Shown here in pieces: positions 43,312 through 51,435 of a stretch of DNA of 64,000 nucleotides. The notes under the pieces were generated by a model. That model was not told the DNA's origin and did not search any database. It saw only the letters and a program-made list of their open reading frames with translations. How positions within the stretch are numbered: the first letter of the stretch is position 1; every line of letters starts with the position of its first letter. Origin of the DNA: Streptomyces werraensis (lineage in GTDB: Bacteria > Actinomycetota > Actinomycetes > Streptomycetales > Streptomycetaceae); assembly GCA_014656175.1 (NCBI GenBank), contig BNBX01000001.1:434001-498000 (forward strand), given 5' to 3'. The position numbers were made by a program, and so were the translations under genes.

Positions 43312-44529
43312 GTGACTTCCTTCGACACCTCCCCCCAGCTGAACGTGTGGCGGGCGCTGCTGGCGCTCGCCGTGGTCTTCGTGATGCTGGCGACCACCGG
43401 CTGGACGGCACTGCGCCACCAGCGCCACCCCGCTCCCCTGCAGGCGTCGCTCGCCGCGTGGGAGGACGGCCGGATGGCCGGGAAGCGGCTGCCCGACCCG
43501 CAGTCGGCGCCGACGCGACTGGCCCGGTTCTTCGCCTCGCTCACCGACGCGCAGCGGCTCCGGCTCGCCGAGCGTTATCCGCTGGCGGTGGGCAACATGA
43601 ACGGCGCGCCGGTCGAACTGCGCTACCACGCCAACCGCATCGCGCTGGCCGAGGCCCGCGAGACCGAGCTGAGACGGGTGCACGACAGCCGGCTCACGCC
43701 CGCCGGCCAGGAGCAGGCGGCCCGCAGGATGGACCGCATCGAGGCGCTGATGCGGCCGGAGAGGCACATCCTCGCCTTCAACCCGGCGGGCGCCGGGCAG
43801 GTCGCCGAGGTCTTCGGTGACCTGCGCCACGCCGAGCGGGTGTCGGTGGTCGTCCCCGGCGTCGACACCGATCTGCTGACGTTCCAGCGCTCCCAGCGCC
43901 GGCACTCCGCCCCCGTGGGCATGGCCAAGTCGCTCTACAGGGCTCAGCGGCAGGCCGATCCCGCGACCCGCACGGCCGTGGTCGCCTGGGCCGACTACAC
44001 GGCGCCCAGCGGGCTCGGCATGGACGCGGCCACGGCGATGCGCGCCGAGGACGGCGCCGACCGGCTAGACGCCATGGTGCGGGGGCTGCCCGGCCTCGCC
44101 CCGGTCTCGCTGTTCTGCCACAGCTACGGCTCGGTGGTCTGCGGACTGGCCGCGCGGGACCTGCCGGAGCGGGTGTCCGACATCGCCGTCGCCGGCAGCC
44201 CCGGGATGCGGGTGGAGCACGCCTCCCAGCTGCGCACCACCGCGCGGGTGTGGGCGATGCGGGACGCCGACGACTGGATCCAGGACGTGCCCCACCTGGA
44301 GCTCGGCGGACTGGGCCACGGGGCCGACCCGGTGGCCGACGGGTTCGGAGCGCGCGTGCTGTCGGCCCGTGACGCCAAGGGGCACGCCGGGTACTTCGTG
44401 CCCGGCACGGACAGCCTGCGGAACTTCGCGGAGATCGGGGTTGGCGCATACACGGCGGTGTCGTGTGCGCACCGGAACGACACCTGCCTGGCGGGTTTGT
44501 CCGGTACGACCCCTACCGGACGCGCGTAG
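43312..44529 (+). CDS. membrane-anchored DUF1023-type alpha/beta hydrolase
   Basis: GTG 43312 without an obvious Shine-Dalgarno sequence; TAGTGT at about 43297 may be the -10 of a leaderless message. The 405-residue protein has one N-terminal helix (residues 13-33). Its alpha/beta-hydrolase core contains VSVVVPGVDTDLLTFQ and the nucleophile elbow LFCHSYGSVVCGLAA. The acid and His follow in RDADDWIQDV and KGHAGYFV. DUF1023 proteins are actinobacterial cell-surface hydrolases of unknown substrate. The C-terminal extension has a CAHRNDTC cysteine pair, consistent with an oxidised extracytoplasmic site. Confidence 0.82.
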   Translation: MTSFDTSPQLNVWRALLALAVVFVMLATTGWTALRHQRHPAPLQASLAAWEDGRMAGKRLPDPQSAPTRLARFFASLTDAQRLRLAERYPLAVGNMNGAPVELRYHANRIALAEARETELRRVHDSRLTPAGQEQAARRMDRIEALMRPERHILAFNPAGAGQVAEVFGDLRHAERVSVVVPGVDTDLLTFQRSQRRHSAPVGMAKSLYRAQRQADPATRTAVVAWADYTAPSGLGMDAATAMRAEDGADRLDAMVRGLPGLAPVSLFCHSYGSVVCGLAARDLPERVSDIAVAGSPGMRVEHASQLRTTARVWAMRDADDWIQDVPHLELGGLGHGADPVADGFGARVLSARDAKGHAGYFVPGTDSLRNFAEIGVGAYTAVSCAHRNDTCLAGLSGTTPTGRA

Positions 44530-44595
44530 AAGCGGAGATACTGCGGTATGCGTGGGGAGGGGACGGAGAAGCTCGTGCCGCATACGATGAGCCGC

Positions 44596-45468
44596 ATGGG
44601 TGACGTACTGGCCGGATTTCATGCCGCCTGGGAGTTCGAGTCCGACTCCGTGCTCATCCGTTACGTACGGGGGATTCGAACACCCAAGCTGTTCCAGGCG
44701 CTCGGGGAGCGGCGCGTGCCTCTCGAGGCGGTCGAGAGCGTGAGCCTCACGCCCGGCAAGCGCGGGACCGTGGTCCTGCGGCTGGAACCCCGGCCGGGAG
44801 CGGACCCGCTGATGGAGGCGGCCGCCGGGCAGTTGAAGGAGAGCTGCGACCCCTACCGGCTGGTGCTGCCCGCCGAGCGGGAGACGCTGGCCGAGTACTA
44901 CGCCGACGAACTGCGCGCGCAGCTCACCGAGTCGGGCCCCGCCGAACGCCACCTGGTGGCCGCGCCGGAGGCGCCGCTGCAGTTCAAGGCCTACGACGGC
45001 AAGGCGACGTTCGACGGCACGTCGGTGGCGTTCCGCTGGTTCTGGACCGGGGCGTCCTCGGCGAAGTGGAAGGCCGGCGACCAGCGTTTCCCCGTCTCCG
45101 AGCTGAGCGGGGTGGAGTGGCGTTCGCCCGAGGTGTTCGAGGGTCATCTGCGGCTGCTGCGCCGGGACACGACGGCGCCGGCCCCGGCGCAGGCCGACCA
45201 GGACCCCGCCGCGGTGGTGTTCGGACTCGGGTACGGGCCCGTGCACGAGTCGCTGCCGTTCGCGGCGGCGGTGCTGGCCGCGGTGCGGGACTGTGCGGCG
45301 GTGCCGGCGATATCGCCTGCGGCGGGCACGGTGGGTGTGACGTCCGCTCGGCGCGATCCCGCGGACATCGCCGAGCGGATCCGGCATCTTGGCGAGCTGC
45401 ACCAGGCGGGGCTGGTGACGGACGAGGAGTTCGCCTCGAAGAAGGCGGAGTTGCTCGCGGAGCTGTGA
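44596..45468 (+). CDS. DUF4429 domain protein with C-terminal SHOCT domain
   Basis: Start ATG 44596 (290 residues); ATG 44587 and 44548 are in frame. Two PH-like DUF4429 halves are visible (FHAAWEFESDSVLIRYVRG... and LQFKAYDGKATFDGTSVAFRW), each with the pattern RVPLEAVESVSLTPG or FPVSELSGVEW. The last 34 residues are a SHOCT module (IRHLGELHQAGLVTDEEFAS), a short oligomerisation element. The function is unknown. It is convergent with the aldo/keto reductase gene and separated by a dispersed repeat. Confidence 0.85.
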   Translation: MGDVLAGFHAAWEFESDSVLIRYVRGIRTPKLFQALGERRVPLEAVESVSLTPGKRGTVVLRLEPRPGADPLMEAAAGQLKESCDPYRLVLPAERETLAEYYADELRAQLTESGPAERHLVAAPEAPLQFKAYDGKATFDGTSVAFRWFWTGASSAKWKAGDQRFPVSELSGVEWRSPEVFEGHLRLLRRDTTAPAPAQADQDPAAVVFGLGYGPVHESLPFAAAVLAAVRDCAAVPAISPAAGTVGVTSARRDPADIAERIRHLGELHQAGLVTDEEFASKKAELLAEL

Positions 45469-45496
45469 GTTGTCCGCCCGGGCGCGGGTGCGTGCG

Positions 45497-45535
45497 GGCT
45501 GGGCACGCGGTTCCCCGCGCCCCTTCGGGGCGCTT
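45497..45535 (+). repeat. dispersed GC-rich repeat, copy 3, doubling as terminator
   Basis: CACGCGGTTCCCCGCGCCCC is followed by the perfect hairpin GCGCCCC-TTC-GGGGCGC (45517-45533). It lies in the 69-bp gap between two convergent genes and probably terminates both. Confidence 0.8.
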
Positions 45536-45537
45536 CT

Positions 45538-46557
45538 CTACTCCCTGCCCGCCGAGGTGAACGACATGTCCGCGTAGCGGGTGCCGGTGACCTTGTCCGC
45601 GATCGGGTCGAGCAGGTCCAGGTCCGCTTCCGTCAGGGTGATGCGGGTGGCCGCCGTGTTCTCGTCCACGCGGGACGGGCTGCGGGTGCCGGGGATGGGG
45701 ACGACCGGGAGACCGTGGACGCCCGCCTGCTGGTGGACCCAGGCCAGGGCGATCTGCGCGGGGGTCGCGCCGTGGTGCTCGGCGACCGTGCGGACCGGCT
45801 CCAGGAGGGCCGCGTTGGCCGCCGCGTTGTCGCCGGTGAAGCGGGGCATCGTGCGGCGGAAGTCGTCCTGCGTGAGGTCTTTCGTGGCGTCCGTGAAGGC
45901 GCCGGTGAGGAAGCCGCGGCCGAGCGGCGAGTACGGGACGAGGGTGACGCCCAGTTCGCGCGCGGCCGGCACCACGGCGGCCTCGATGTCCCGGCTGAAC
46001 AGCGACCACTCCGACTGCACGGCGGCGATCGGGTGCACGGCGTGCGCGGCGCGCAGCTCACCGGCCGTCACCTCGCTCAGGCCGAGCTGCTTCACCTTGC
46101 CCTCGCGGACCAGCTCGGCCATGACGCCGACGGTCTCCTCGATCGGCACGTTCACGTCGCGCCGGTGCATGTAGTAGAGGTCGATGACGTCGACGTCCAG
46201 GCGGCGCAGGCTCGCCTCGACGGCCTGCCGCACGTACGGCGGGTCGTTGCGGATGATGCGCCGGGCCGGGTCGTCCGGCGGGATCGACAGGGCGAACTTG
46301 GTGGCGATCAGCACCTCGTCGCGGTGCGCCGCGAGGAACGGGGCGAGGAAGCGTTCGTTGTCGCCCGCGCCGTACGCGTCGGCGGTGTCGTAGAGGGTGA
46401 CGCCCCGCTCCAGGGCGCGTTCCAGGGTCGCCCGGGAGGCGTCCGCGTCGGCGGGGCCGTAGGCGAAGCTCATGCCCATGCAGCCGAGGCCCTGCACGCC
46501 CACCTCGGGGCCGCCGGCGCCCAGTGCCGTCGTGGGGATCGTGTCCGCGGTCATCAT
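45538..46557 (-). CDS. aldo/keto reductase
   Basis: ATG 46557 overlaps the stop of the MerR gene (ATGATGA), so the two are coupled. The 339-residue TIM-barrel oxidoreductase shows the catalytic tetrad region: YDTADAYGAGDNERF (Asp, Tyr), IATKFALS (Lys) and DLYYMHRRD (His). IPGTRSPSRVDENTAA binds the NADPH phosphate. It reduces aldehydes or ketones. Expression is likely induced via the MerR regulator. Confidence 0.92.
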   Translation of the reverse strand: MMTADTIPTTALGAGGPEVGVQGLGCMGMSFAYGPADADASRATLERALERGVTLYDTADAYGAGDNERFLAPFLAAHRDEVLIATKFALSIPPDDPARRIIRNDPPYVRQAVEASLRRLDVDVIDLYYMHRRDVNVPIEETVGVMAELVREGKVKQLGLSEVTAGELRAAHAVHPIAAVQSEWSLFSRDIEAAVVPAARELGVTLVPYSPLGRGFLTGAFTDATKDLTQDDFRRTMPRFTGDNAAANAALLEPVRTVAEHHGATPAQIALAWVHQQAGVHGLPVVPIPGTRSPSRVDENTAATRITLTEADLDLLDPIADKVTGTRYADMSFTSAGRE

Positions 46558-47015
46558 GCCCTTTCCGAGGCCAGGGCGCGCCCGGCGTCCGCGTAGAAGC
46601 TGATCTTGCGGTCCAGGACGGCGAGGGTGCCCTGGAGTTCTGCGATGCGGGCCAGCACGTCCTCGCGGGTCGCCTTGAGCAGCTCGAAGCGCTCGGCGTA
46701 CGTGTGGTCGCCGGCCCGGACCAGTTCGGCATAGCGCACCATGTCGGCGACCGGCATGCCGGTCAGGCGGAGCTTGCCGACCAGGGCGAGCCAGTCGAGG
46801 TCGCGGTTGGTGTAGCGCCGCTGCCCGGTGTGGGAGCGGTCGATGTGCGGCATGAGCCCGATGCGCTCGTACCAGCGCAGGGTGTGCGCGGTCAGCCCGG
46901 TGAGGGCGGCCACCTCGCTGATCGTGTACTTGTCCTTGCCGTCCGGCCGCCGCTCGCCTTGCGGGGGTCCGGCGCAGGTGTCGGTCCTGGTGTCCGTGGT
47001 CTCCGTCACCGTCAT
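46554..47015 (-). CDS. MerR family transcriptional regulator
   Basis: ATG 47015 (153 residues), probably leaderless because it lies 7 nt after the -10 box. KYTISEVAALTGLTAHTLRW then YERIGLMPHIDR and GQRRYTNRDLDWL is the MerR winged helix. A coiled coil follows (ELLKATREDVLARIAELQGT). No metal-binding Cys pair is present in the C-terminus, so it likely senses an organic electrophile or redox compound. It controls itself and the aldo/keto reductase gene. Confidence 0.92.
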   Translation of the reverse strand: MTVTETTDTRTDTCAGPPQGERRPDGKDKYTISEVAALTGLTAHTLRWYERIGLMPHIDRSHTGQRRYTNRDLDWLALVGKLRLTGMPVADMVRYAELVRAGDHTYAERFELLKATREDVLARIAELQGTLAVLDRKISFYADAGRALASERA

Positions 47016-47021
47016 GCGTCC

Positions 47022-47052
47022 ACGCTAGATCCTTGGAGTGCGCTCCAGGCAA
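47022..47052 (-). promoter_or_regulatory. MerR-type promoter with 19-bp spacer and operator
   Basis: On the minus strand, TTGCCT (complement of 47047-47052) and TAGCGT (complement of 47022-47027) are separated by 19 bp, the over-long spacer typical of MerR-activated promoters. Inside lies the dyad CTTGGAG-TGCG-CTCCAGG (47032 onward), the expected operator. Confidence 0.82.
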
Positions 47053-47108
47053 GCGGTGCCGGTGAGAAATGGGCGGACGTGTCGGGAGGCTCCGGCTACC
47101 GTGCGGGC

Positions 47109-47576
47109 ATGAGCCTTGTACGCCGGGCGACGCCCGAGGACGCGGAGGAAGTGCTGCGTCTGCGCCAGGTGATGATCGACTCGTTGGCCCGCTCCGACCC
47201 GTCCACCGCGTGGCACGCGGCGTCCCTGCCGGTGCTGCGCGAGCGGCTCGCTGACGACCGCTCCTTCGCCGCGTTCGTCGTGGACCACCCCGAGCGGCCG
47301 GGCGCCCTCGCGACGCTGGTGGCGGGCACGCTGGACTACCGCATCGGCGGCGCGCGGAACCCGCGCGGCACCGACGGCTACGTCTTCAGCGTCGCCACCG
47401 ACCCGGACGCCCGCCGCCGGGGCTACGCGCGGGCGTGCGTGGGAGCGCTGCTGGAGTGGTTCCGGGAGCGGGGCGCCGGGCGGGTGCGGCTGACCGCGAG
47501 CCCGGAGGCGGAGCCGCTGTACCGGTCGCTGGGGTTCACGCCCAGGCCGGACCCTTTGCTGGAGCTCACGCTGTGA
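47109..47576 (+). CDS. GNAT family N-acetyltransferase
   Basis: ATG 47109 (155 residues). SLVRRATPEDAEEVLRLRQ is a standard GNAT start; VFSVATDPDARRRGYARACV holds the acetyl-CoA loop (R-R-x-G-Y-A), and ASPEAEPLYRSLGF the C-terminal signature. The substrate is unknown. It is divergent from the MerR gene and lies 18 bp before the serine hydrolase gene, so these two may form a transcript. Confidence 0.9.
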   Translation: MSLVRRATPEDAEEVLRLRQVMIDSLARSDPSTAWHAASLPVLRERLADDRSFAAFVVDHPERPGALATLVAGTLDYRIGGARNPRGTDGYVFSVATDPDARRRGYARACVGALLEWFRERGAGRVRLTASPEAEPLYRSLGFTPRPDPLLELTL

Positions 47577-47594
47577 GCGCTTAGGCTCGACGGC

Positions 47595-48416
47595 ATGTCG
47601 TTGAAGAGCCTCGCGTCGATCGAGAACTGGCCGGTTCCCACCGCTGCGGCGGGGGTGGTACGGGCGGACGGCACCGTCCTGGGCACGCACGGCCCGTCCG
47701 GGCACCGCTTCCCGCTGGCCTCGGTCACCAAGCCGCTGGCCGCGTACGCGGTGCTCGTGGCGTACGAGGAGGGGGCGGTCGAGCTGGACGAGCCGGCGGG
47801 CCCGGAGGGCTCGACGGTCCGCCACCTGCTCGCGCACACCTCGGGCCTCGCCTTCGACGAGCACCGGGTGACCTCCGCGCCCGGCGAGCGGCGGCTGTAC
47901 TCCAACGCGGGGTTCGAGCAGCTCGGCGACCATGTGGAGAAGGCGACGGAAATCCCGTTCGCCGAGTATCTGCGGCAGGCGGTGCTCGAGCCGCTGGGGA
48001 TGACGTCCACCTCGCTGGAGGGCTCCCCCGCCAAGGACGGCGTGTCCACGGTGGACGACCTGCTGCGGTTCGCCGCCGAGGTGCAGGCGCCACGGCTGCT
48101 GGACCCGCGGACGGTGGCCGCCGCGATGACCGTGCAGTACCAGGGCACCAAGGGCGTGCTGCCGGGCTACGGCCATCAGAGCCCGAACGACTGGGGGCTG
48201 GGCTTCGAGATCCGGGACGGCAAGTCGCCGCACTGGACGGGCGCCTCGTCCTCGCCGCGCACCTTCGGGCACTTCGGCCAGTCGGGCACGTTCCTGTGGA
48301 TCGACCCGGACGCGGGCGCGGCCTGCGTGGCGCTCACCGACCGGGCGTTCGGACCCTGGGCGGTCGAGGCGTGGCCGCCGTTCACCGACGCCGTGCTGGC
48401 GGAAGTGCGCGGCTGA
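47595..48416 (+). CDS. class C beta-lactamase-like serine hydrolase
   Basis: ATG 47595 (273 residues). The penicillin-binding-type motifs are present in order: SVTK (S-x-x-K) in PLASVTKPLAAYAVL, YSN (Y-x-N) in RRLYSNAGFEQLGD, and HFGQSG in place of the KTG triad. There is no signal peptide, so it is cytoplasmic. Family members include esterases, D-aminopeptidases and beta-lactamases; the activity here is open. Confidence 0.88.
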   Translation: MSLKSLASIENWPVPTAAAGVVRADGTVLGTHGPSGHRFPLASVTKPLAAYAVLVAYEEGAVELDEPAGPEGSTVRHLLAHTSGLAFDEHRVTSAPGERRLYSNAGFEQLGDHVEKATEIPFAEYLRQAVLEPLGMTSTSLEGSPAKDGVSTVDDLLRFAAEVQAPRLLDPRTVAAAMTVQYQGTKGVLPGYGHQSPNDWGLGFEIRDGKSPHWTGASSSPRTFGHFGQSGTFLWIDPDAGAACVALTDRAFGPWAVEAWPPFTDAVLAEVRG

Positions 48417-48519
48417 CTGCCGCCGTTCGCCCGGATTTGCCGCAATCACCACTCCCACCTGCGAGGTTGGCGTGGGGCCGGCGTGAAAACCCTGTGGAAG
48501 CGGTGTCGGTGGCGCGCCC

Positions 48520-48525
48520 TATGAT
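48520..48525 (+). promoter_or_regulatory. candidate -10 box (TATGAT) for the HSP90/TPR operon
   Basis: TATGAT lies 38 bp upstream of ATG 48564. No good -35 hexamer is visible at 17-18 bp, so an alternative sigma factor or activator may be used. Confidence 0.45.
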
Positions 48526-48563
48526 GCGCCGGACGATCACGCGGGACCAGGGGAGGGCGCGGC

Positions 48564-49544
48564 ATGTTCGGCAAGCTGTTCGGCAGGGGCGGGGACGGAC
48601 CGGGGGCGGATCCGCACGCCCTTCCGGTCCCCCGGCGGAAGAACGGCGTCCATCCGCTGCGCGCCCTCGGCGACCGGCGGGTGCTGGCGCTGGTGGAGGC
48701 GGCCGACGCGGGTGACTGGGAGGGCGTCAAGAAGGCGCTGGCCCCGTTCGACCCGGGCCGTGACCACCAGGTCCTCGGTCAGCTCACGGACATCGACGGG
48801 CTGCAGGACTGGATCGGCCGCGCCGTCGAGGAGGACAAGGAGCACCGCGCCCTGGCCCTGCTGATCTCCGGGGCGCGGCACATCAAGTGGGGCTGGGAGG
48901 CCCGCACCGCCGCCCGCGCCGTGGACGTCTCCGAGGAGCAGTGGCGCGTGTTCCACGAGCGCCTCCGCATCGCTGAGCGGCAGCTGTTCGAGGCCGCCGA
49001 GCTGCGTCCGGAGTGGATCACGCCGTGGCGCCAGCTGCTCACCTCCGCGCGCGGGATGTCGCTCGGCTCCCCGGTCGCCGAGACCCGGCGCGACGCCGCC
49101 CTGCGCCGCGACCCGCTCGACCTGGAGGTCCACCTCGAATGGCTGTCCCAGCTCCAGCCCCGCTGGGGCGGTGAGCCCGGGGAAGCGCTGGAGTTCGCCC
49201 GCGCGGCGTTCGCCGCGGCGCCCGACGGCCACCGGCTCGGCTGCGCCGTCGCCATGGCGTACATCGAGGAGTGGGTGGAGTCCGACGACGGCGCCTGCCT
49301 CCAGCAGCCGCGGATCCGCGCCGAGCTGAGGGAGGCGGCGGAGCGCAGCATCCTGCACCACGCCTACGAGCGCCGCCTGGGCTGGCAGGGCGACTACAAC
49401 ATCTTCGCCATGGCCCTGTCCCTGGCCGGAAGCAGCACCGCCTCCAACGTCTTCCGCGAGCTCGAGGGCACGTACACCGAGTGGCCGTGGACGTACATGT
49501 CCGAGCCGCAGAAGGCGTACGCGCGCTTCCGCAAGGCCTTCTGA
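48564..49544 (+). CDS. uncharacterised alpha-helical repeat protein, first gene of the HSP90/TPR operon
   Basis: ATG 48564 (326 residues). MFGKLFGRGGDGPG start, then a soluble all-helical protein with TPR-like pairs (LALVEAADAGDWEGVKKALA, AERQLFEAAELRPEWITPWR, WLSQLQPRWGGEPGEALEFA, AYIEEWVESDDG). It resembles a family of Streptomyces proteins with solenoid folds but no catalytic motif is seen. It lies 56 bp before the HSP90 gene and is probably co-transcribed; it may be a client-binding or adaptor protein. Confidence 0.7.
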   Translation: MFGKLFGRGGDGPGADPHALPVPRRKNGVHPLRALGDRRVLALVEAADAGDWEGVKKALAPFDPGRDHQVLGQLTDIDGLQDWIGRAVEEDKEHRALALLISGARHIKWGWEARTAARAVDVSEEQWRVFHERLRIAERQLFEAAELRPEWITPWRQLLTSARGMSLGSPVAETRRDAALRRDPLDLEVHLEWLSQLQPRWGGEPGEALEFARAAFAAAPDGHRLGCAVAMAYIEEWVESDDGACLQQPRIRAELREAAERSILHHAYERRLGWQGDYNIFAMALSLAGSSTASNVFRELEGTYTEWPWTYMSEPQKAYARFRKAF

Positions 49545-49600
49545 GCCCCGGCTCGTCCTCTTCCGCCGCCCGTCGCACGCCTTCACACCCCGGACCGCCC

Positions 49601-51433
49601 ATGACCCTGCCCGACAACACCCCGGACCGCACCTTCCAGGTGGACCTGCGCGGTCTCGTCGACCTGCTCTCCCACCACCTCTACTCCAGCCCCCGCGTCT
49701 ACCTGCGGGAACTGATGCAGAACGCGGTGGACGCGCTCACCGCCCGGCACACCCTCGAACCGTCGGCGCCCGCGGGATCGTTCGGCATCCGTCTGTACGC
49801 CGATCGCTCCGTCGTCCGCGTCGAGGACGACGGCGTCGGCCTCACCGAGGCCGATGTGCACACCTTCCTCGCCACGATCGGCCGCAGCAGCAAGCGCGCC
49901 GACGGCATCGCCGAACAACGAGGCGACTTCATCGGCCAGTTCGGCATCGGCCTGCTGTCCTGCTTCCTGGTCGCGGACGAGATCCACGTGGTCAGCCGGT
50001 CCGCGCGCACGCCCGGCGCGCCCGCCGTGGAGTGGCGGGGGCGCGGCGACGGCAGCTACACCGTGCGCACCCTGCCCGTCTCCGCCCGGCCCGCCCCCGG
50101 CACCACCGTCACGCTGATCCCGCGCGCCGACGCGGCCGAGTGGACGGCGCCCGCCCAGGTGCAGCGCCTGGCCCGGCACTTCGGTTCGCTGCTGCGGCAT
50201 CCCGTGACCTTCGACGACGGCTCCGGCGGCCCCGTCGTGCCGGTCAACCCGGAGGAGGCTCCCTGGGCGCGGACGTATCCGACTCCGGGCGCCCGCTCCC
50301 GTGCGCTGGCCGCCTACGGGGAGGAGGTGTTCGGCTTCGCGCCGCTGGACACCATCGAGCTGAACCTGCCGGCCGTGGGCCTGAAGGGCATCGCGTGCGT
50401 GCTCCCGGAGGCGGTGCCGGCCGGACGCCGTCACGGCCACCGGGTGCACGTCAAGGGCATGCTGCTGTCCGAGCAGGCGGAGGAGATCCTGCCCGACTGG
50501 GCGTTCTTCGTGCGCTGCGTCGTCGACGCGGAGAGCCTGCGCCCGACGGCGTCCCGTGAGTCCCTGTACGAGGACGACACCCTCGCCGCGGTGCGCGACG
50601 CGCTGGCCGACCAGCTGCGCGCGTGGATCGCCCGCGTCGCCGCCAGCGACCCCGAGCTGCTGCACCGCTTCCTCCAGGCGCACCACCTGTCGGTGAAGTC
50701 GCTCGCCGTGCACGACGACGAGATCCTGCGGATGCTGCTGCCGTGGCTGCCGTTCGAGACCACCGACGGGCGCTGCACGCTCGACGAGTTCTCCCGCACC
50801 CACCGCACCGTGCTGGTGACGTCCAGCGTGGAGGAGTTCCGGCAGGTCGCGGCGATCGCGTCGGCCGCCGGGCTCGGCGTGGTCAACGGCGGCTACACCT
50901 ACGACCGCGAGCTGGTGCACCGGCTGCCCGAGATCCGGCCCGAGGTGAGCGTCGCCGACCTCGACCCGGCGACCCTGACCGCGCACCTCGACCCGGTCGA
51001 CCGGGAGACCGAGCTGGCCGCCTCGGCGTATCTGGCGCTGGCCCGTGACGCCCTCGCGGTGTTCGACTGCGACGTGGCGCTGCGCGCCTTCCAGCCGGCG
51101 TCCGCGCCCGCCCTGCTCGTGGACAGCCGGGAGGCCCGCCACGAGCGCACCCGTTCCAGGCTCGCCCGCGAGCAGGAGGGCGGCCTGTGGGGCGACATCC
51201 TGGGCGCCCTGCAGCAGGAGGCGCCGCGCGCGCAGCTGATCCTCAACCAGCTCAACCCGCTGGTGCGCACGGCCGTCGCGATCGACGAGCCGGAGCTGGC
51301 CCGCACCAGCGCCGAGGCGCTGTACGGGCAGGCCGCGCTGCTGTCCCGGCGTCCGCTCAGGCCAGCCGAGTCCAGCCTCATCAACCGCTCCTTCCTCGAC
51401 CTTCTCGCCCACGCCCTGCGCAAGGACAGCTGA
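49601..51433 (+). CDS. HSP90 family ATPase (HtpG-like)
   Basis: ATG 49601 (610 residues; E. coli HtpG has 624). The GHKL ATP site is intact: LRELMQNAVDAL with catalytic Glu37 and Asn41, VRVEDDGVGLTEADV with Asp76/77, and GDFIGQFGIGLLSCFLVAD (112-117 GQFGIG). The middle domain has RVHVKGMLLSEQAEEILPDW and the catalytic Arg region LRPTASRESLYEDD, as in HtpG. It lacks any MEEVD-type TPR-binding tail, yet is followed 2 bp later by a large TPR-like gene, implying a partnership. It likely remodels client proteins in an ATP cycle. Confidence 0.9.
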   Translation: MTLPDNTPDRTFQVDLRGLVDLLSHHLYSSPRVYLRELMQNAVDALTARHTLEPSAPAGSFGIRLYADRSVVRVEDDGVGLTEADVHTFLATIGRSSKRADGIAEQRGDFIGQFGIGLLSCFLVADEIHVVSRSARTPGAPAVEWRGRGDGSYTVRTLPVSARPAPGTTVTLIPRADAAEWTAPAQVQRLARHFGSLLRHPVTFDDGSGGPVVPVNPEEAPWARTYPTPGARSRALAAYGEEVFGFAPLDTIELNLPAVGLKGIACVLPEAVPAGRRHGHRVHVKGMLLSEQAEEILPDWAFFVRCVVDAESLRPTASRESLYEDDTLAAVRDALADQLRAWIARVAASDPELLHRFLQAHHLSVKSLAVHDDEILRMLLPWLPFETTDGRCTLDEFSRTHRTVLVTSSVEEFRQVAAIASAAGLGVVNGGYTYDRELVHRLPEIRPEVSVADLDPATLTAHLDPVDRETELAASAYLALARDALAVFDCDVALRAFQPASAPALLVDSREARHERTRSRLAREQEGGLWGDILGALQQEAPRAQLILNQLNPLVRTAVAIDEPELARTSAEALYGQAALLSRRPLRPAESSLINRSFLDLLAHALRKDS

Positions 51434-51435
51434 CG

